Shown here piece after piece: positions 34,426-42,525 of a DNA stretch of 64,000 bases. The notes beneath the pieces are model-generated. The model had not been told where the DNA came from and did not search any database. It saw nothing but the letters and a program-made list of their open reading frames with translations. Both the position numbers and the translations under genes were made by a program. Positions within the stretch are counted from its first letter, which is position 1; every line of letters starts with the position of its first letter. Origin of the DNA: an uncultured Peptostreptococcaceae bacterium (GTDB lineage Bacteria > Bacillota > Clostridia > Peptostreptococcales > Anaerovoracaceae); contig CAJUQR010000002.1 of assembly GCA_910588185.1 (NCBI GenBank), positions 66,318 through 130,317 of the forward strand, written 5' to 3'.

Positions 34426-34986
34426 ATGCCGCCGGCAAGAAAAGTGCGAAGAGAGGATATCATAAAGGTGACGCTTGATATTTTAAAAAATGAAAGTATG
34501 GAAAGCGTCAATGCCAGAAGGATAGCCAAAGAATTAAACTGTTCCGTGCAGCCTATATTTTATAATTTTGAAAATATGGAAGAGCTGAAAAGCGTTGCAT
34601 TTAAAGAAATATACAAGATATATATTGATTACATTAGAAAAGGCGAAAGGGAAGAGAGGTCTTATAAAGGCATGGGACTTTCTTATATAAAATTTGCCAA
34701 AGATTATCCAAATTATTTTAAAATAATTTTTATGGGCAGAACGGAAATGACAGCAGAAAAATTTATTTCCAATGATGATATAGGTATAGATATCATAAAA
34801 AAGGGAATGGAATTTACAGGGTTTTCCTATGAAGAGCAGAAAAAATTCCATGTAAAAGTATGGATATTCACACATGGTATTGCAACTTTAGTTGCCACGA
34901 GAACTGTAACTTTGTCTGACGATGAAATCGACCTGCTTTTGACAGACACAGTCAAAGCAATGGTAAGAGGAATAAAGAAAGGGTAG
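34426..34986 (+). CDS. TetR/AcrR-family transcriptional regulator
   Basis: The 186-residue protein has the TetR helix-turn-helix at about 10-55 (IKVTLDILKNESMESVNARR, then IAKELNCSVQPIFYNFENME) and an all-helical ligand domain. It heads an operon with an ABC-2 type exporter and lies behind a consensus promoter with an overlapping palindrome. The simplest reading is a repressor released by the exporter's substrate. The start ATG follows AAGGGGGGCG. The ligand is unknown. The next gene begins 4 bases after its stop. Confidence 0.93.
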   Translation: MPPARKVRREDIIKVTLDILKNESMESVNARRIAKELNCSVQPIFYNFENMEELKSVAFKEIYKIYIDYIRKGEREERSYKGMGLSYIKFAKDYPNYFKIIFMGRTEMTAEKFISNDDIGIDIIKKGMEFTGFSYEEQKKFHVKVWIFTHGIATLVATRTVTLSDDEIDLLLTDTVKAMVRGIKKG

Positions 34987-34990
34987 ATTT

Positions 34991-35929
34991 ATGGATAACG
35001 TAATAGAAGTAAAAAATCTAACAAAAGAGTACAAAAATTTAAAGGCCATAGATGATTTGTCCTTCGAAGTAAAAGAGGGAGAAATACTTGGGCTTTTAGG
35101 ACCTAACGGAAGCGGAAAGTCTACGACAATAAATTGTATATTGTCATTGCTTAACTTTCAAAATGGAAGTATCAAGATATTTGGGGAAGAGATGAGACCG
35201 GATTCCTATGATACCAAATCCAAAATAGGCGTAATATTTCAAGAAGTGGCAGTATTTGAAGAGCTGACAGTCTACGACAATATAGACTATTTTTGTGGCT
35301 TATATGTACGAGATAAGCAAATTAGAAAGAAATACGTGGAAGAAGCAATAGAGCTTGTGGGCATAGAAGAATTTAAAAAGTTTTATCCTAAGCAGTTATC
35401 AGGAGGACTTTTGAGAAGACTCAATATTGCGTGTGGAATAGCACATAAACCTAAATTGATATTTCTTGATGAGCCTACAGTAGCTGTGGATCCGCAGAGC
35501 AGAAATAATATATTAGACGGAATAAAAAAGCTCAGAGATGACGGAGCTACAATCGTATATACTACTCATTACATGGAAGAAGTAGAGATAATATGCGACA
35601 GGATTATTATACTTGACAAAGGTAAAATATTGGCTCAGGGCACTTCAGATGAATTGAAGAAAAATGCCAAAATAGAAGAAAAGATAACCGTTGAAGTAGC
35701 GGGTATGGAAGAAGATAACATTGAGACAATAAGACAGTTTGAAAATGTAGAGAATGTGTCATTTGATTCTAATGTATTGATTGTTACTTATAAAAAGGGT
35801 GAAAATAATCTTGGAGAACTGATAGATTATCTGAGAAATAATAAAATAAAGTATGACAAAATATTCTCAGAAAGACCGACTTTAAATGATGTATTTTTGG
35901 AATTAACAGGAAAGGAATTGAGAGATTAA
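34991..35929 (+). CDS. ABC transporter ATP-binding protein (ABC-2 exporter type)
   Basis: The 312-residue protein has a full nucleotide-binding domain: Walker A GLLGPNGSGKSTTIN (about 34-48), Q-loop at VIFQEVAV, signature LSGGLLRRL (about 136-144), Walker B LIFLDEPTVAVDP and an H-loop His in YTTHYMEE. A C-terminal extension (about 230-312) is typical of the DrrA/CcmA type that energises drug or antibiotic export. The gene starts 4 bases after the regulator and its TAATG overlaps the first permease, so the exporter subunits are coupled. Confidence 0.94.
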   Translation: MDNVIEVKNLTKEYKNLKAIDDLSFEVKEGEILGLLGPNGSGKSTTINCILSLLNFQNGSIKIFGEEMRPDSYDTKSKIGVIFQEVAVFEELTVYDNIDYFCGLYVRDKQIRKKYVEEAIELVGIEEFKKFYPKQLSGGLLRRLNIACGIAHKPKLIFLDEPTVAVDPQSRNNILDGIKKLRDDGATIVYTTHYMEEVEIICDRIIILDKGKILAQGTSDELKKNAKIEEKITVEVAGMEEDNIETIRQFENVENVSFDSNVLIVTYKKGENNLGELIDYLRNNKIKYDKIFSERPTLNDVFLELTGKELRD

Positions 35930-37050
35930 TGTTTTTACATAATTTTAAATATTCCCTAAAAACTTTATTCAGAAGTAAAATGCTGTTGTTTTGGACATTT
36001 GCATTTCCGATAATACTTGGAACTTTCTTCAATATGGCTTTTTCGGATATAGAAAACAATGAGAAATTAGACATTATAGATATTGCGATAATAGATAACG
36101 AAGAATTTGAAAACAATCAAATGTTTAAAGAGGCTTTTGAAACTTTGGGTGATGAAAGCAATGATGACAGAATATTTAACATAAAATATACTGATATTGA
36201 AGAAGCAAAGAAGCTTTTGGATGACGAAGAAATTACGGGATATGTATTACTTGAAGAAGACCATAATAATATTACGGTAAAATCTAATGGAATCAATGAA
36301 ACCATATTGAGATATGTGGTTGATGAAATACAGAGCAAAAAAGAAATTGTCATGACGCTTATGCGCAGTGATATTGCCGAGATCATGGATGGAGCTGAGG
36401 CAAAACTCAATAATATTTCAAACAAAAATTTGAGTTATACGATGATTGAATATTACACTCTCATTGCAATGGCATGCTTATATGGCAGCATGATATCTAT
36501 GTTTATTACCAATTATAAACTTGCAAATATGAATAGTGTAGGTAAAAGAACTGCAGTATCACCTATACATAAAGGAAAGATGCTGGTTGGAAGTTTATTT
36601 GCCAGTTATGTTGTAAGCTTGATAGGTATTGCAATTCTGTTTGTTTACACTATATTCGTTTTGAAAGTTGACTTTGGCAATAATTTGGCTCTTGTAATAC
36701 TTTTGGCATGTGTAGGATCGCTTGCAGGTCTTTCCATGGGAGTTGCAGTTGCTACTTTGATAAAAGCAGGTGAAAATGCTAAGACAGGTATCCTTGTGGC
36801 AGTTACTATGTTTGGATGTTTCTTATCAGGTATGATGGGAATTACTATGAAGTATATAATAGACAAGAATGTACCGATTTTGAATATGATAAATCCTGCA
36901 AGTATGATAACTGATGGATTTTATTCACTTTATTATTATGATACTTTAGAGAGATACTATTTCAATATAGCAAGCTTGTTGATATTTTCTGCTGTTATGA
37001 TATTAGTCTCGTACAGAGGATTGAGGAGGCAAAAATATGACAGTATTTAA
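35929..37050 (+). CDS. ABC-2 type permease subunit, first
   Basis: The 373-residue membrane protein follows the ABC-2 layout: an N-terminal membrane helix (about 18-36), a large extracellular domain (about 40-175), then five hydrophobic segments. The stretch TILILVTI-like ABC-2 core is seen around ILVAVTMFGCFLSGMMGI (about 283-300). With the next gene it should form the membrane part of a heterodimeric exporter. Its ATG overlaps the ATPase stop. The last 14 bases overlap the second permease gene. No substrate can be assigned. Confidence 0.9.
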   Translation: MFLHNFKYSLKTLFRSKMLLFWTFAFPIILGTFFNMAFSDIENNEKLDIIDIAIIDNEEFENNQMFKEAFETLGDESNDDRIFNIKYTDIEEAKKLLDDEEITGYVLLEEDHNNITVKSNGINETILRYVVDEIQSKKEIVMTLMRSDIAEIMDGAEAKLNNISNKNLSYTMIEYYTLIAMACLYGSMISMFITNYKLANMNSVGKRTAVSPIHKGKMLVGSLFASYVVSLIGIAILFVYTIFVLKVDFGNNLALVILLACVGSLAGLSMGVAVATLIKAGENAKTGILVAVTMFGCFLSGMMGITMKYIIDKNVPILNMINPASMITDGFYSLYYYDTLERYYFNIASLLIFSAVMILVSYRGLRRQKYDSI

Positions 37051-38185
37051 AACATTTTGGAAAGTAGTAAAGAAATATAAAGGAACTATAATTTTGTATA
37101 CAGTTATGCTTATTGTCTTTGGCGGAATAAATATGGCTACAGGTGATAATCAAATTGACTTTGTAGACAGTAAACCTGATGTTTTAATAGTCAATCAGGA
37201 TGAAGAAAAAGGCATAACTGAAAACTTGATAAATTATATTGAGGACAACTGCAATATCATTGATTTGGAGCAAGATGAGGAAGCCATCAACGATGCATTG
37301 TTTTACAGAGATGTAAATTATGTAATATACATACCAAAAGGATATCGTAAAGACGTCTTGGATGGAAAGAATCCTGAGCTTGATATAAAGTCTACGGGAG
37401 ACTATCAGGCAAGTCTTGCAGAAATGATGTTATCAAGATATGTTGAGACACAAAATGTATACGTAAAAGGCCTTGAAAATGAAGCTGATATTATAAAAGC
37501 AATAAATGACAATTTTTCAAAGAAGACATCTGTTGAGATGATATCCAAATTGGATACAGGCAAGACAGGAAAAGCTACACTTTACTTTAACTTTGCAAGT
37601 TACAGTATCATGGCCGTTGTAATATTTATTATTTGTCTGGTGCTTTCAAGCTTCCACGAAAAGACAGTAAATAAGAGAACTATTATAAGCAGTATCAATT
37701 ATAAAACACATAATAGACTGATTCTGTCTGCAAGCTTTGCTTATTCGGTAATTGTGTGGGCATTGTTTCTTATAGTTGGCATGATACTGCTCGGAGATAT
37801 TATGCTGACAACAAGAGGGCTTGTATATATGCTGAATTCCTTTGTATTTACATTCTGCTCGCTAACAATTGCATTGTTTATATCTACGTTGGTTAATGAT
37901 AAAAATGCAGTAAGTGGAATTGTAAATGTTGTAGCGCTTGGCTCAGCATTCTTGTGTGGTGCATTTGTGCCGGCTGAGTGGCTGCCGGATACTGTCCTTA
38001 AGATAGCTCATGTACTGCCGGCATATTGGTATATAAATTCGAATGATCTTCTTGAGAGTATTGAAGTGATAGATATGACCACATTGAAGCCGATATTTGT
38101 GAATATGGCGGTTATAATAGGATTTTCAGCTTTATTTATAGTAGTTAATAATATAGTATCTAGGATGAAGCAAAAGGTGGGATAG
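37037..38185 (+). CDS. ABC-2 type permease subunit, second
   Basis: The 382-residue protein has the same topology as its neighbour: a membrane helix near 15-32, an extracellular domain to about 190, and five helices ending near residue 378, with the conserved VALGSAFLCGAFVPAEWLP (about 298-316) typical of ABC-2 permeases. It starts inside the previous gene after GAGGAGG, so it is co-translated. The pair plus the ATPase and TetR regulator make a self-contained inducible exporter operon. The type I toxin-like locus follows within 50 bases. Confidence 0.9.
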   Translation: MTVFKTFWKVVKKYKGTIILYTVMLIVFGGINMATGDNQIDFVDSKPDVLIVNQDEEKGITENLINYIEDNCNIIDLEQDEEAINDALFYRDVNYVIYIPKGYRKDVLDGKNPELDIKSTGDYQASLAEMMLSRYVETQNVYVKGLENEADIIKAINDNFSKKTSVEMISKLDTGKTGKATLYFNFASYSIMAVVIFIICLVLSSFHEKTVNKRTIISSINYKTHNRLILSASFAYSVIVWALFLIVGMILLGDIMLTTRGLVYMLNSFVFTFCSLTIALFISTLVNDKNAVSGIVNVVALGSAFLCGAFVPAEWLPDTVLKIAHVLPAYWYINSNDLLESIEVIDMTTLKPIFVNMAVIIGFSALFIVVNNIVSRMKQKVG

Positions 38186-38218
38186 CCTAAAAAATATATG
38201 GTAAAATATGTAAAAATA

Positions 38219-38227
38219 TGATAATAT
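38219..38227 (+). promoter_or_regulatory. Possible promoter of the toxin-like mRNA
   Basis: TGATAATAT is an extended -10 whose start point would fall at about 38234, just before CAAGAGGA. No good -35 is visible. Confidence 0.45.
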
Positions 38228-38259
38228 AGAAAAGTCAAGAGGACGAGCGAAAGCGGTTA

Positions 38260-38301
38260 ACCTTCCAAGATTCAAAAGGGATTTTGGATTTAAAGGAAGG
38301 T
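38260..38301 (+). promoter_or_regulatory. Hairpin that sequesters the toxin Shine-Dalgarno sequence
   Basis: ACCTTCC (38260-38266) pairs perfectly with GGAAGGT (38295-38301), which contains the Shine-Dalgarno sequence. Inside it AGATTCAAAA pairs with TTTTGGATTT (two G-T pairs) over a GGGA loop. The combined 17-pair stem should block ribosome binding, as the upstream helix does in par RNA I. Confidence 0.75.
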
Positions 38302-38307
38302 GGTAAT

Positions 38308-38367
38308 ATGGTGAGAATCACTATTTCTTTTAAGAAATTCAGAATAACCATTTACATAAAAAAATAA
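38308..38367 (+). CDS. 19-residue cationic beta-type peptide, candidate type I toxin
   Basis: The frame reads MVRITISFKKFRITIYIKK and is preceded by AAAGGAAGG 7 bases before the ATG. The peptide alternates hydrophobic with Thr, Lys and Arg residues and ends in two lysines. It is smaller than Fst (33 residues) and I do not recognise a family. The case for a toxin comes from its setting: a sequestered ribosome binding site, an antisense RNA with its own promoter running toward it, and a shared two-way terminator that overlaps its stop codon. It could also be a regulatory small peptide. Confidence 0.6.
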   Translation: MVRITISFKKFRITIYIKK

Positions 38368-38440
38368 CCGCATTAGCCTGCAACTATAGCGGTTATTTTT
38401 ATAACTACATTGGTTAACCGTTTTCAACGGTTTCCTCTTG
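38355..38440 (-). ncRNA. Candidate antitoxin RNA, convergent with the toxin mRNA
   Basis: A promoter with 17-base spacing on the minus strand would start RNA near 38439. It begins CAAGAGGA, forms the hairpin AACCGTT/AACGGTT (38432-38416), carries GGTTAACC and ends at the shared terminator. It is fully complementary to the 3' end of the toxin mRNA. The + strand RNA also begins CAAGAGGA...CGGTTAACC (38236-38262), so the two RNAs share similar 5' ends as well. Confidence 0.6.
38360..38400. terminator. Bidirectional terminator shared by the convergent RNAs
   Basis: AAAAATAACCGC pairs perfectly with GCGGTTATTTTT over a 17-base loop. A and T runs flank the stem, so it can stop transcription both ways. 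It overlaps the toxin stop codon. Confidence 0.85.
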
Positions 38441-38445
38441 GCACT

Positions 38446-38474
38446 AATATAGCATAATTAGATATAGTTTGCAA
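38446..38474 (-). promoter_or_regulatory. Promoter of the candidate antitoxin RNA
   Basis: On the minus strand TTGCAA (38474-38469), 17 bases, TATATT (38451-38446). Confidence 0.7.
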
Positions 38475-38507
38475 TAAAAAAGACCAACAATTTGTTGGTC
38501 TTTTTTT
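38475..38507. terminator. Terminator downstream of tRNA-Thr
   Basis: GACCAACA pairs with TGTTGGTC, flanked by A and T runs. It lies directly after the tRNA 3' end on the minus strand and insulates it from the antitoxin promoter. Confidence 0.88.
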
Positions 38508-38582
38508 TGGAGCTGATGAAGGGAATCGAACCCCCAACCTGCTCATTACGAATGAGCTGCTCTACCATTGAGCCACATCAGC
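38508..38582 (-). tRNA. tRNA-Thr (anticodon CGT)
   Basis: On the minus strand a full cloverleaf folds: acceptor GCTGATG with CATCAGC, D stem GCTC/GAGC, anticodon stem GCTCA/TGAGC around TTCGTAA (anticodon CGU, reading ACG), and a T arm with TTCGATT. The CCA end is encoded. The 75-base length includes CCA. Confidence 0.95.
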
Positions 38583-38613
38583 ATAGTAAGCTGCCAAAAT
38601 GGCAGCAAAGCTA

Positions 38614-38922
38614 TTATACTACAAGTTCATACACATTGCAATTAAGTTTATCTCCTAGAATTGATAGGAATTTAGTGTGATCTCTGATTATGATTTCTTT
38701 TTGGGCTTTTGAAAGACGTTTGATGGCATACTCCAACTTTGAAGCAGAAGAACGACTGGGAGAACTCCATGCAGCTTCTATCTTTAGGGGAAGATGGCTC
38801 TTGGTATACTTTGCGCCTGCTTCACTCTGTGCTTTGTGTTCATTGAAACGACGCTGCAAATCAGTAGTTATGCCAGTATATATGGATTGGTCAGAGCACC
38901 TGAGCATATAAGTATAGTACAT
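38614..38922 (-). CDS. GIY-YIG nuclease superfamily protein (UPF0213)
   Basis: The 102-residue protein is a stand-alone GIY-YIG domain: YYTYMLRCSDQSIYTGITTDL (about 2-21) gives the two halves of the motif (Y-T-Y and Y-T-G), then the conserved Arg in RRFNEHKA and Glu in KLEYAIKRL. Members of this YhbQ/YazA family are small, widespread and poorly characterised, with a presumed role in DNA processing. Its ATG overlaps the stop of the phosphatase gene (TAATG), in one operon with nth. Confidence 0.9.
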   Translation of the reverse strand: MYYTYMLRCSDQSIYTGITTDLQRRFNEHKAQSEAGAKYTKSHLPLKIEAAWSSPSRSSASKLEYAIKRLSKAQKEIIIRDHTKFLSILGDKLNCNVYELVV

Positions 38923-39386
38923 TATATTTCACCTTTTTCCTTGAGCCATGATAGGAAAGTGCTGCATCCCTCCACGATATCATCATATGTGATGTCAAAG
39001 TTGCCTGTATACCAAGGATCGGCAATATCTCGTGGATTTTCGCTAAAATCCAAAAGTCCGTGAACTTTTGAAAGGGAAGAATTATTGAACATACGACTGA
39101 GATTACGCCGGTTGTTTTCATCCATTATCAGTATGTAGTCATAATATTCATAATCTTTTTTTGTTATCTGAACAGCGGTTTTACCAGTAACAGATATACC
39201 AAAAGGCGCAAGTTTGTTTCTGGTCCCGTGATGAACAGGATTGCCGATTTCTTCTCTGCTAGTAGCGGCAGAGGCGATTATAAATTTATCCGATATATTT
39301 TCTTTTGAAACCATATCTTTTAAGACAAATTCTGCCATAGGTGAACGGCATATGTTGCCGTGACATACCATCAGTACTTTTATCAT
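38922..39386 (-). CDS. Low molecular weight protein-tyrosine phosphatase
   Basis: The 154-residue protein carries the phosphatase P-loop at its N-terminus, MVCHGNICRSPMAEF (C-x5-R-S at about residues 8-15), and the general acid Asp in the C-terminal loop DPWYTGNFD (about 123-131). These show an active LMW-PTP. In Gram-positive bacteria such enzymes counter tyrosine kinases, often in polysaccharide control, but no kinase is adjacent here. The start follows AGGAGG on the minus strand, 13 bases after the nth stop. Confidence 0.93.
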   Translation of the reverse strand: MIKVLMVCHGNICRSPMAEFVLKDMVSKENISDKFIIASAATSREEIGNPVHHGTRNKLAPFGISVTGKTAVQITKKDYEYYDYILIMDENNRRNLSRMFNNSSLSKVHGLLDFSENPRDIADPWYTGNFDITYDDIVEGCSTFLSWLKEKGEI

Positions 39387-39399
39387 TTTTCCTCCTGAT

Positions 39400-40026
39400 T
39401 TATTTTACATAATCACAATATTCTTCAATAGGGCAGTCGTCACATTTTGGTTTACGTGCATCACAGCATTGTCTTCCATGATATATAAGACTGTGATGGG
39501 TTCTGGACCACCTTTCTTCAGGGATTCTCTCCATTAGTGAAAGTTCAGTTTTTAGAACATCTTTTTCATTTGTCAATCCGATTCTGTTGGCAACTCTGAA
39601 AACATGAGTATCCACGGCAATTCTTTGTTGCCCAAAACCTACTGATAATACTACATTTGCAGTTTTTCTTCCAACTCCGGGCAGGGAAACCAAGTCATCA
39701 TAATTGTCCGGAACTTCTCCGCCGTAATTATCCACAAGAGATTTGGCAAGACCTACGATATTTTTAGACTTTGTTTTATACATGCCTATTCTTTTTATGT
39801 ATTCCGCAACTTCCTTGGGATCTGCTTCAGCAAGTTCATAAGGAGTAGGATATTTTTCAAATAAAGCCGGAGTAACCAAATTAACTGATTTGTCTGTTGT
39901 CTGAGCTGAAAGAGCGACAGCTACTATGAGCTGATATACGCTTTTGTGAGTGAGTGCACATTCAGCTTCAGGGTAAATTTCTTCAAGTGTATCTAATATT
40001 TTTTTAATATCTTCATTCTTTACCAT
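39400..40026 (-). CDS. nth: Endonuclease III (DNA glycosylase/AP lyase)
   Basis: Endonuclease III removes oxidised pyrimidines and cuts the abasic site. The 208-residue protein shows the helix-hairpin-helix VSLPGVGRKTANVVLSVGF with catalytic Lys (about 111-129), then the catalytic Asp in AVDTHVFRVANR, and a C-terminal 4Fe-4S site CCDARKPKCDDCPIEEYC. The start is the ATG at 40026 after GGAGG; 24 upstream in-frame residues are not conserved. It is the first gene of a three-gene minus-strand operon with the phosphatase and the GIY-YIG protein. Confidence 0.95.
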   Translation of the reverse strand: MVKNEDIKKILDTLEEIYPEAECALTHKSVYQLIVAVALSAQTTDKSVNLVTPALFEKYPTPYELAEADPKEVAEYIKRIGMYKTKSKNIVGLAKSLVDNYGGEVPDNYDDLVSLPGVGRKTANVVLSVGFGQQRIAVDTHVFRVANRIGLTNEKDVLKTELSLMERIPEERWSRTHHSLIYHGRQCCDARKPKCDDCPIEEYCDYVK

Positions 40027-40102
40027 AGTTTTTCCTCCGAATATAGTATAATTGTTGCAAAATATACAGCTTGCAGGCTTCATACTTATTAAACGCATAA
40101 TA

Positions 40103-40150
40103 ATTATACCACAAAACCTTTGTTTTCAAATAAAGGTTTGTGCTAAAATA
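40103..40150. promoter_or_regulatory. Divergent promoters for nth and the cupin gene
   Basis: On the minus strand an extended -10 TGGTATAAT lies near 40113-40105. On the plus strand TTGTTT, 18 bases, TAAAAT (ending near 40148) forms TGCTAAAAT. The two promoters overlap back to back. Confidence 0.55.
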
Positions 40151-40186
40151 TCTAAAGTAGATTTTAAGAACAGGAAGGTAAAAAAT

Positions 40187-40519
40187 ATGATAATTGATTT
40201 TGAAAATATGGAAACGCAAGTAATGAATAACTTTAAAGATGGTGAAAAATATACAGAAGCTAAAATGTTTGTAGATGATAATAATCGTATAATGTTTGGA
40301 AGATTGATTCCAGGAGCTTCTATAGGCTTACATAAACATGAGGGAAGCAGTGAAATTATATTTGTTCAGGATGGATGCGGCAAAGTTTTATATCAGGGAC
40401 AATACATAGATATAAAAGCAGGAGATGTCCATTATTGTCCTTGCGGAGACGAGCACAGTTTGATAAATGACAGTAATTCTGATTTGAGCTTTTTTGCAGT
40501 AGTACCACAACATAAGTAA
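40187..40519 (+). CDS. Cupin-domain protein
   Basis: The 110-residue protein is a single cupin barrel. Motif 1 reads GASIGLHKHEGSSEIIFVQDG (about 42-62), with two His and a Glu as metal ligands, and motif 2 reads IKAGDVHYCPCGDEHSLIND (about 75-94), with the last His. Function cannot be assigned; such small cupins may be isomerases or ligand sensors. The ATG at 40187 follows GGAAGG; the longer in-frame version lacks conservation. It is divergent from nth. Confidence 0.85.
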   Translation: MIIDFENMETQVMNNFKDGEKYTEAKMFVDDNNRIMFGRLIPGASIGLHKHEGSSEIIFVQDGCGKVLYQGQYIDIKAGDVHYCPCGDEHSLINDSNSDLSFFAVVPQHK

Positions 40520-40536
40520 AAATTTCTTTAATTTCT

Positions 40537-40563
40537 TGAAACTTTTTTGGACTTTTCTGCGAC
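40537..40563 (+). promoter_or_regulatory. Possible ECF-type promoter of the sigma/anti-sigma pair
   Basis: TGAAAC (40537-40542), 17 bases, CGAC (40560-40563) resembles the GAAAC/CGTC pattern of ECF sigma promoters and lies 21 bases before the ATG, which suggests autoregulation. Confidence 0.5.
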
Positions 40564-40584
40564 TTGTATTATTGAGGTGATAAA

Positions 40585-41097
40585 ATGATCGATCAAAGAA
40601 CCTTAGATAAGTTCGAAAAGTTATATAAAGAATCCTACGATGAAGTATCCAGATATGTGGTATGCAACTGTAATTATATAGAAGATGTTAAAGATATAAT
40701 TCAAAATACTTATATGGCTGTTTTTAAAAAGATAGACAGAATAGAAAACAAAGAGTATATATTAGGCATCGCAAAAAATAAAACAAAAGATTATTACAGG
40801 TTTAAATATCGCTCCAAAATTGTTGATATTAACGATGATGTCATAAAAGAAGTTGTTCCGGATGATTTTGATTTGGAACAGAGCGTATTTTTGAAGTATG
40901 ATGCTGAAAAAGTATGGGAGTATCTTAAGAAAAAACCTGTGACAGTAGCTAAAGTGTTTTATCTGTATTTTTACAGTCAAATGACCATAAGGGATATTTC
41001 CCGGGAACTTGATATGACTGAATCTAATGTAAAGAACTATATTTATAGGAATCTTAAAGAACTCAATAAGTATTTGCAGAGAGAGGGGAAAGAGTAA
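40585..41097 (+). CDS. Sigma-70 family RNA polymerase sigma factor (ECF type)
   Basis: The 170-residue protein has region 2 (about 10-75, with YIEDVKDIIQNTYMAVFKKI) and region 4 (about 110-165, with TIRDISRELDMTESNVKNYIYRNL in two halves, a helix-turn-helix). Regions 1 and 3 are absent, as in ECF sigma factors. The next gene overlaps by one base and encodes a one-helix membrane protein, the usual anti-sigma arrangement. The signal is unknown. A GAAAC-N17-CGAC sequence upstream may be its own promoter. Confidence 0.9.
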   Translation: MIDQRTLDKFEKLYKESYDEVSRYVVCNCNYIEDVKDIIQNTYMAVFKKIDRIENKEYILGIAKNKTKDYYRFKYRSKIVDINDDVIKEVVPDDFDLEQSVFLKYDAEKVWEYLKKKPVTVAKVFYLYFYSQMTIRDISRELDMTESNVKNYIYRNLKELNKYLQREGKE

Positions 41098-41759
41098 TGC
41101 AGACAATAAAGGGGATTTTCAATGAAAAAATAAATGAAGAAGCTATATATGATGCAGTAATATCAAGAGCTGAGTATAAAAAAGCGAGAAAGCCTGTAAT
41201 GCGTTATGCTCTTGTGCCGGCTTGTATAGCCATGCTGTGCGGCGTACTTATATTTAATGACGCTGAAAGCAATGAGCCGCTTAAAGATAACCATAACAAT
41301 ATTATAGTAAATGAATACGCTCAGGATATAAGTGCTGTTGAAAGGCTAAAGATTGATGCAGAAATAAAGTATGCAGGTGAGGTAGATGCTATAGGATATG
41401 TGGATTTGATTGATATTAAAGTACCGGAAGAGTTGTCAAATATTCAAGTCGCAGATGTGTATACGAAAGATGATAAAACAGATGTATATAATATTTTTGC
41501 ATGGCATAACTACACTTATACTAATGAGCAAAATGATAAATGGATAACTATGAATTTTTCAGACAAAGACAGACCGGCCAGATGTTATACTTTTGAAGGA
41601 GGCCAAATGTCTAATATAAATGGTATAGAGGTTGGCATATATAAGTATGAAAGCGCATTTATCGCTTTGTTTGAATATAATGATGTTTATTATGATATTG
41701 AAACTGAGGGTATCAGTGAGGGTGCACTGGTAGAGATGATTAGCTCAATAATAGGGTAG
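41097..41759 (+). CDS. Probable anti-sigma factor, single-pass membrane protein
   Basis: The 220-residue protein has a cytoplasmic N-terminus of about 35 residues, one membrane helix (YALVPACIAMLCGVLIF, about 37-53) and an extracellular domain resembling DUF4367 (WITMNFSDKDRPARCYTFEG, then a C-terminal VYYDIETEGISEGALVEMI). Its stop-start overlap with the sigma gene and its topology argue that it holds the sigma factor at the membrane. It lacks an obvious zinc anti-sigma motif. A strong terminator ends the two-gene unit. Confidence 0.78.
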   Translation: MQTIKGIFNEKINEEAIYDAVISRAEYKKARKPVMRYALVPACIAMLCGVLIFNDAESNEPLKDNHNNIIVNEYAQDISAVERLKIDAEIKYAGEVDAIGYVDLIDIKVPEELSNIQVADVYTKDDKTDVYNIFAWHNYTYTNEQNDKWITMNFSDKDRPARCYTFEGGQMSNINGIEVGIYKYESAFIALFEYNDVYYDIETEGISEGALVEMISSIIG

Positions 41760-41772
41760 AATAAGGTATTAT

Positions 41773-41809
41773 AAAAAGGCGGAACCTTGGTGCGGGCTCC
41801 GCCTTTTTT
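41773..41809. terminator. Terminator after the sigma/anti-sigma pair
   Basis: AAAAAGGCGGA pairs with TCCGCCTTTTT; the run of T serves the + strand and the A run the convergent minus-strand gene. Confidence 0.88.
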
Positions 41810-41829
41810 AGTTAATTTGTAAATGTGGT

Positions 41830-42513
41830 TTATCTCTTTGCTTTTCCAAACAAGGATAAAAGCCTTAAGAAGATGTTGATAAAATCCAGATACAACTGCA
41901 TAGCTCCGTAAATATACATTTTTTTATTATCACCGGAAACCATGCTCCATTGTTTTATCTTGTTCATGTCATAAACAGTTATACCGAAAAACAAAAATAA
42001 TATTCCACAGTCAAGAACTATTTCAAGAACTCCGCTTTTTAGCAAGAATATGTTTATTAAGCTGATTACAACTGCTATGATCAAGGTTATCATAAGCATA
42101 GGACCAAAGCGGGTCATATCGCTGGTAGTTTTATATCCGTATATTGCAAAACCACCGAATAGAGCAGCGCCTGCAAGAAACAGGATTACTATAGAACTCA
42201 TTTGGTACAATATGAATATAACTGAAAGCGTTACTCCGTTTAATACAGCATAAGCGAAAAATAGTATACCTACCGCTATAGGAGGGAGCTTTCTAAATAA
42301 GAATGAAAATGCTATAACTACGACTAATTCAATTACAAGAAGTGTAGTGAATGTGTTTTCATAGAAAAAGTACCAAAATAATCCGGATTCATATGTAATC
42401 CATGCACATACGGCAGTAACCGCAAGACCTATAAACATCCATAAAAAAGTTCTGAAAATAAAATTATTTTGCTGATTTACAGCTGAAGGATATAAAGTAT
42501 TCTCTTCGTACAT
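41830..42513 (-). CDS. Bax inhibitor-1/YccA family membrane protein
   Basis: The 227-residue protein has seven hydrophobic helices and the UPF0005 pattern: FIFRTFLWMFIGLAVTAVCAW (about 18-38, in two halves), GVTLSVIFILYQ and the C-terminal LYLDFINIFLRLLSLFGK, whose Asp belongs to the pH-sensing pair found in bacterial BsYetJ-type proteins. These act as pH-dependent calcium leak channels. The start follows AAAGGAGAAA on the minus strand, 12 bases after the SEC-C gene, so both may be co-transcribed. Confidence 0.92.
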   Translation of the reverse strand: MYEENTLYPSAVNQQNNFIFRTFLWMFIGLAVTAVCAWITYESGLFWYFFYENTFTTLLVIELVVVIAFSFLFRKLPPIAVGILFFAYAVLNGVTLSVIFILYQMSSIVILFLAGAALFGGFAIYGYKTTSDMTRFGPMLMITLIIAVVISLINIFLLKSGVLEIVLDCGILFLFFGITVYDMNKIKQWSMVSGDNKKMYIYGAMQLYLDFINIFLRLLSLFGKAKR

Positions 42514-42525
42514 AATTTTCTCCTT

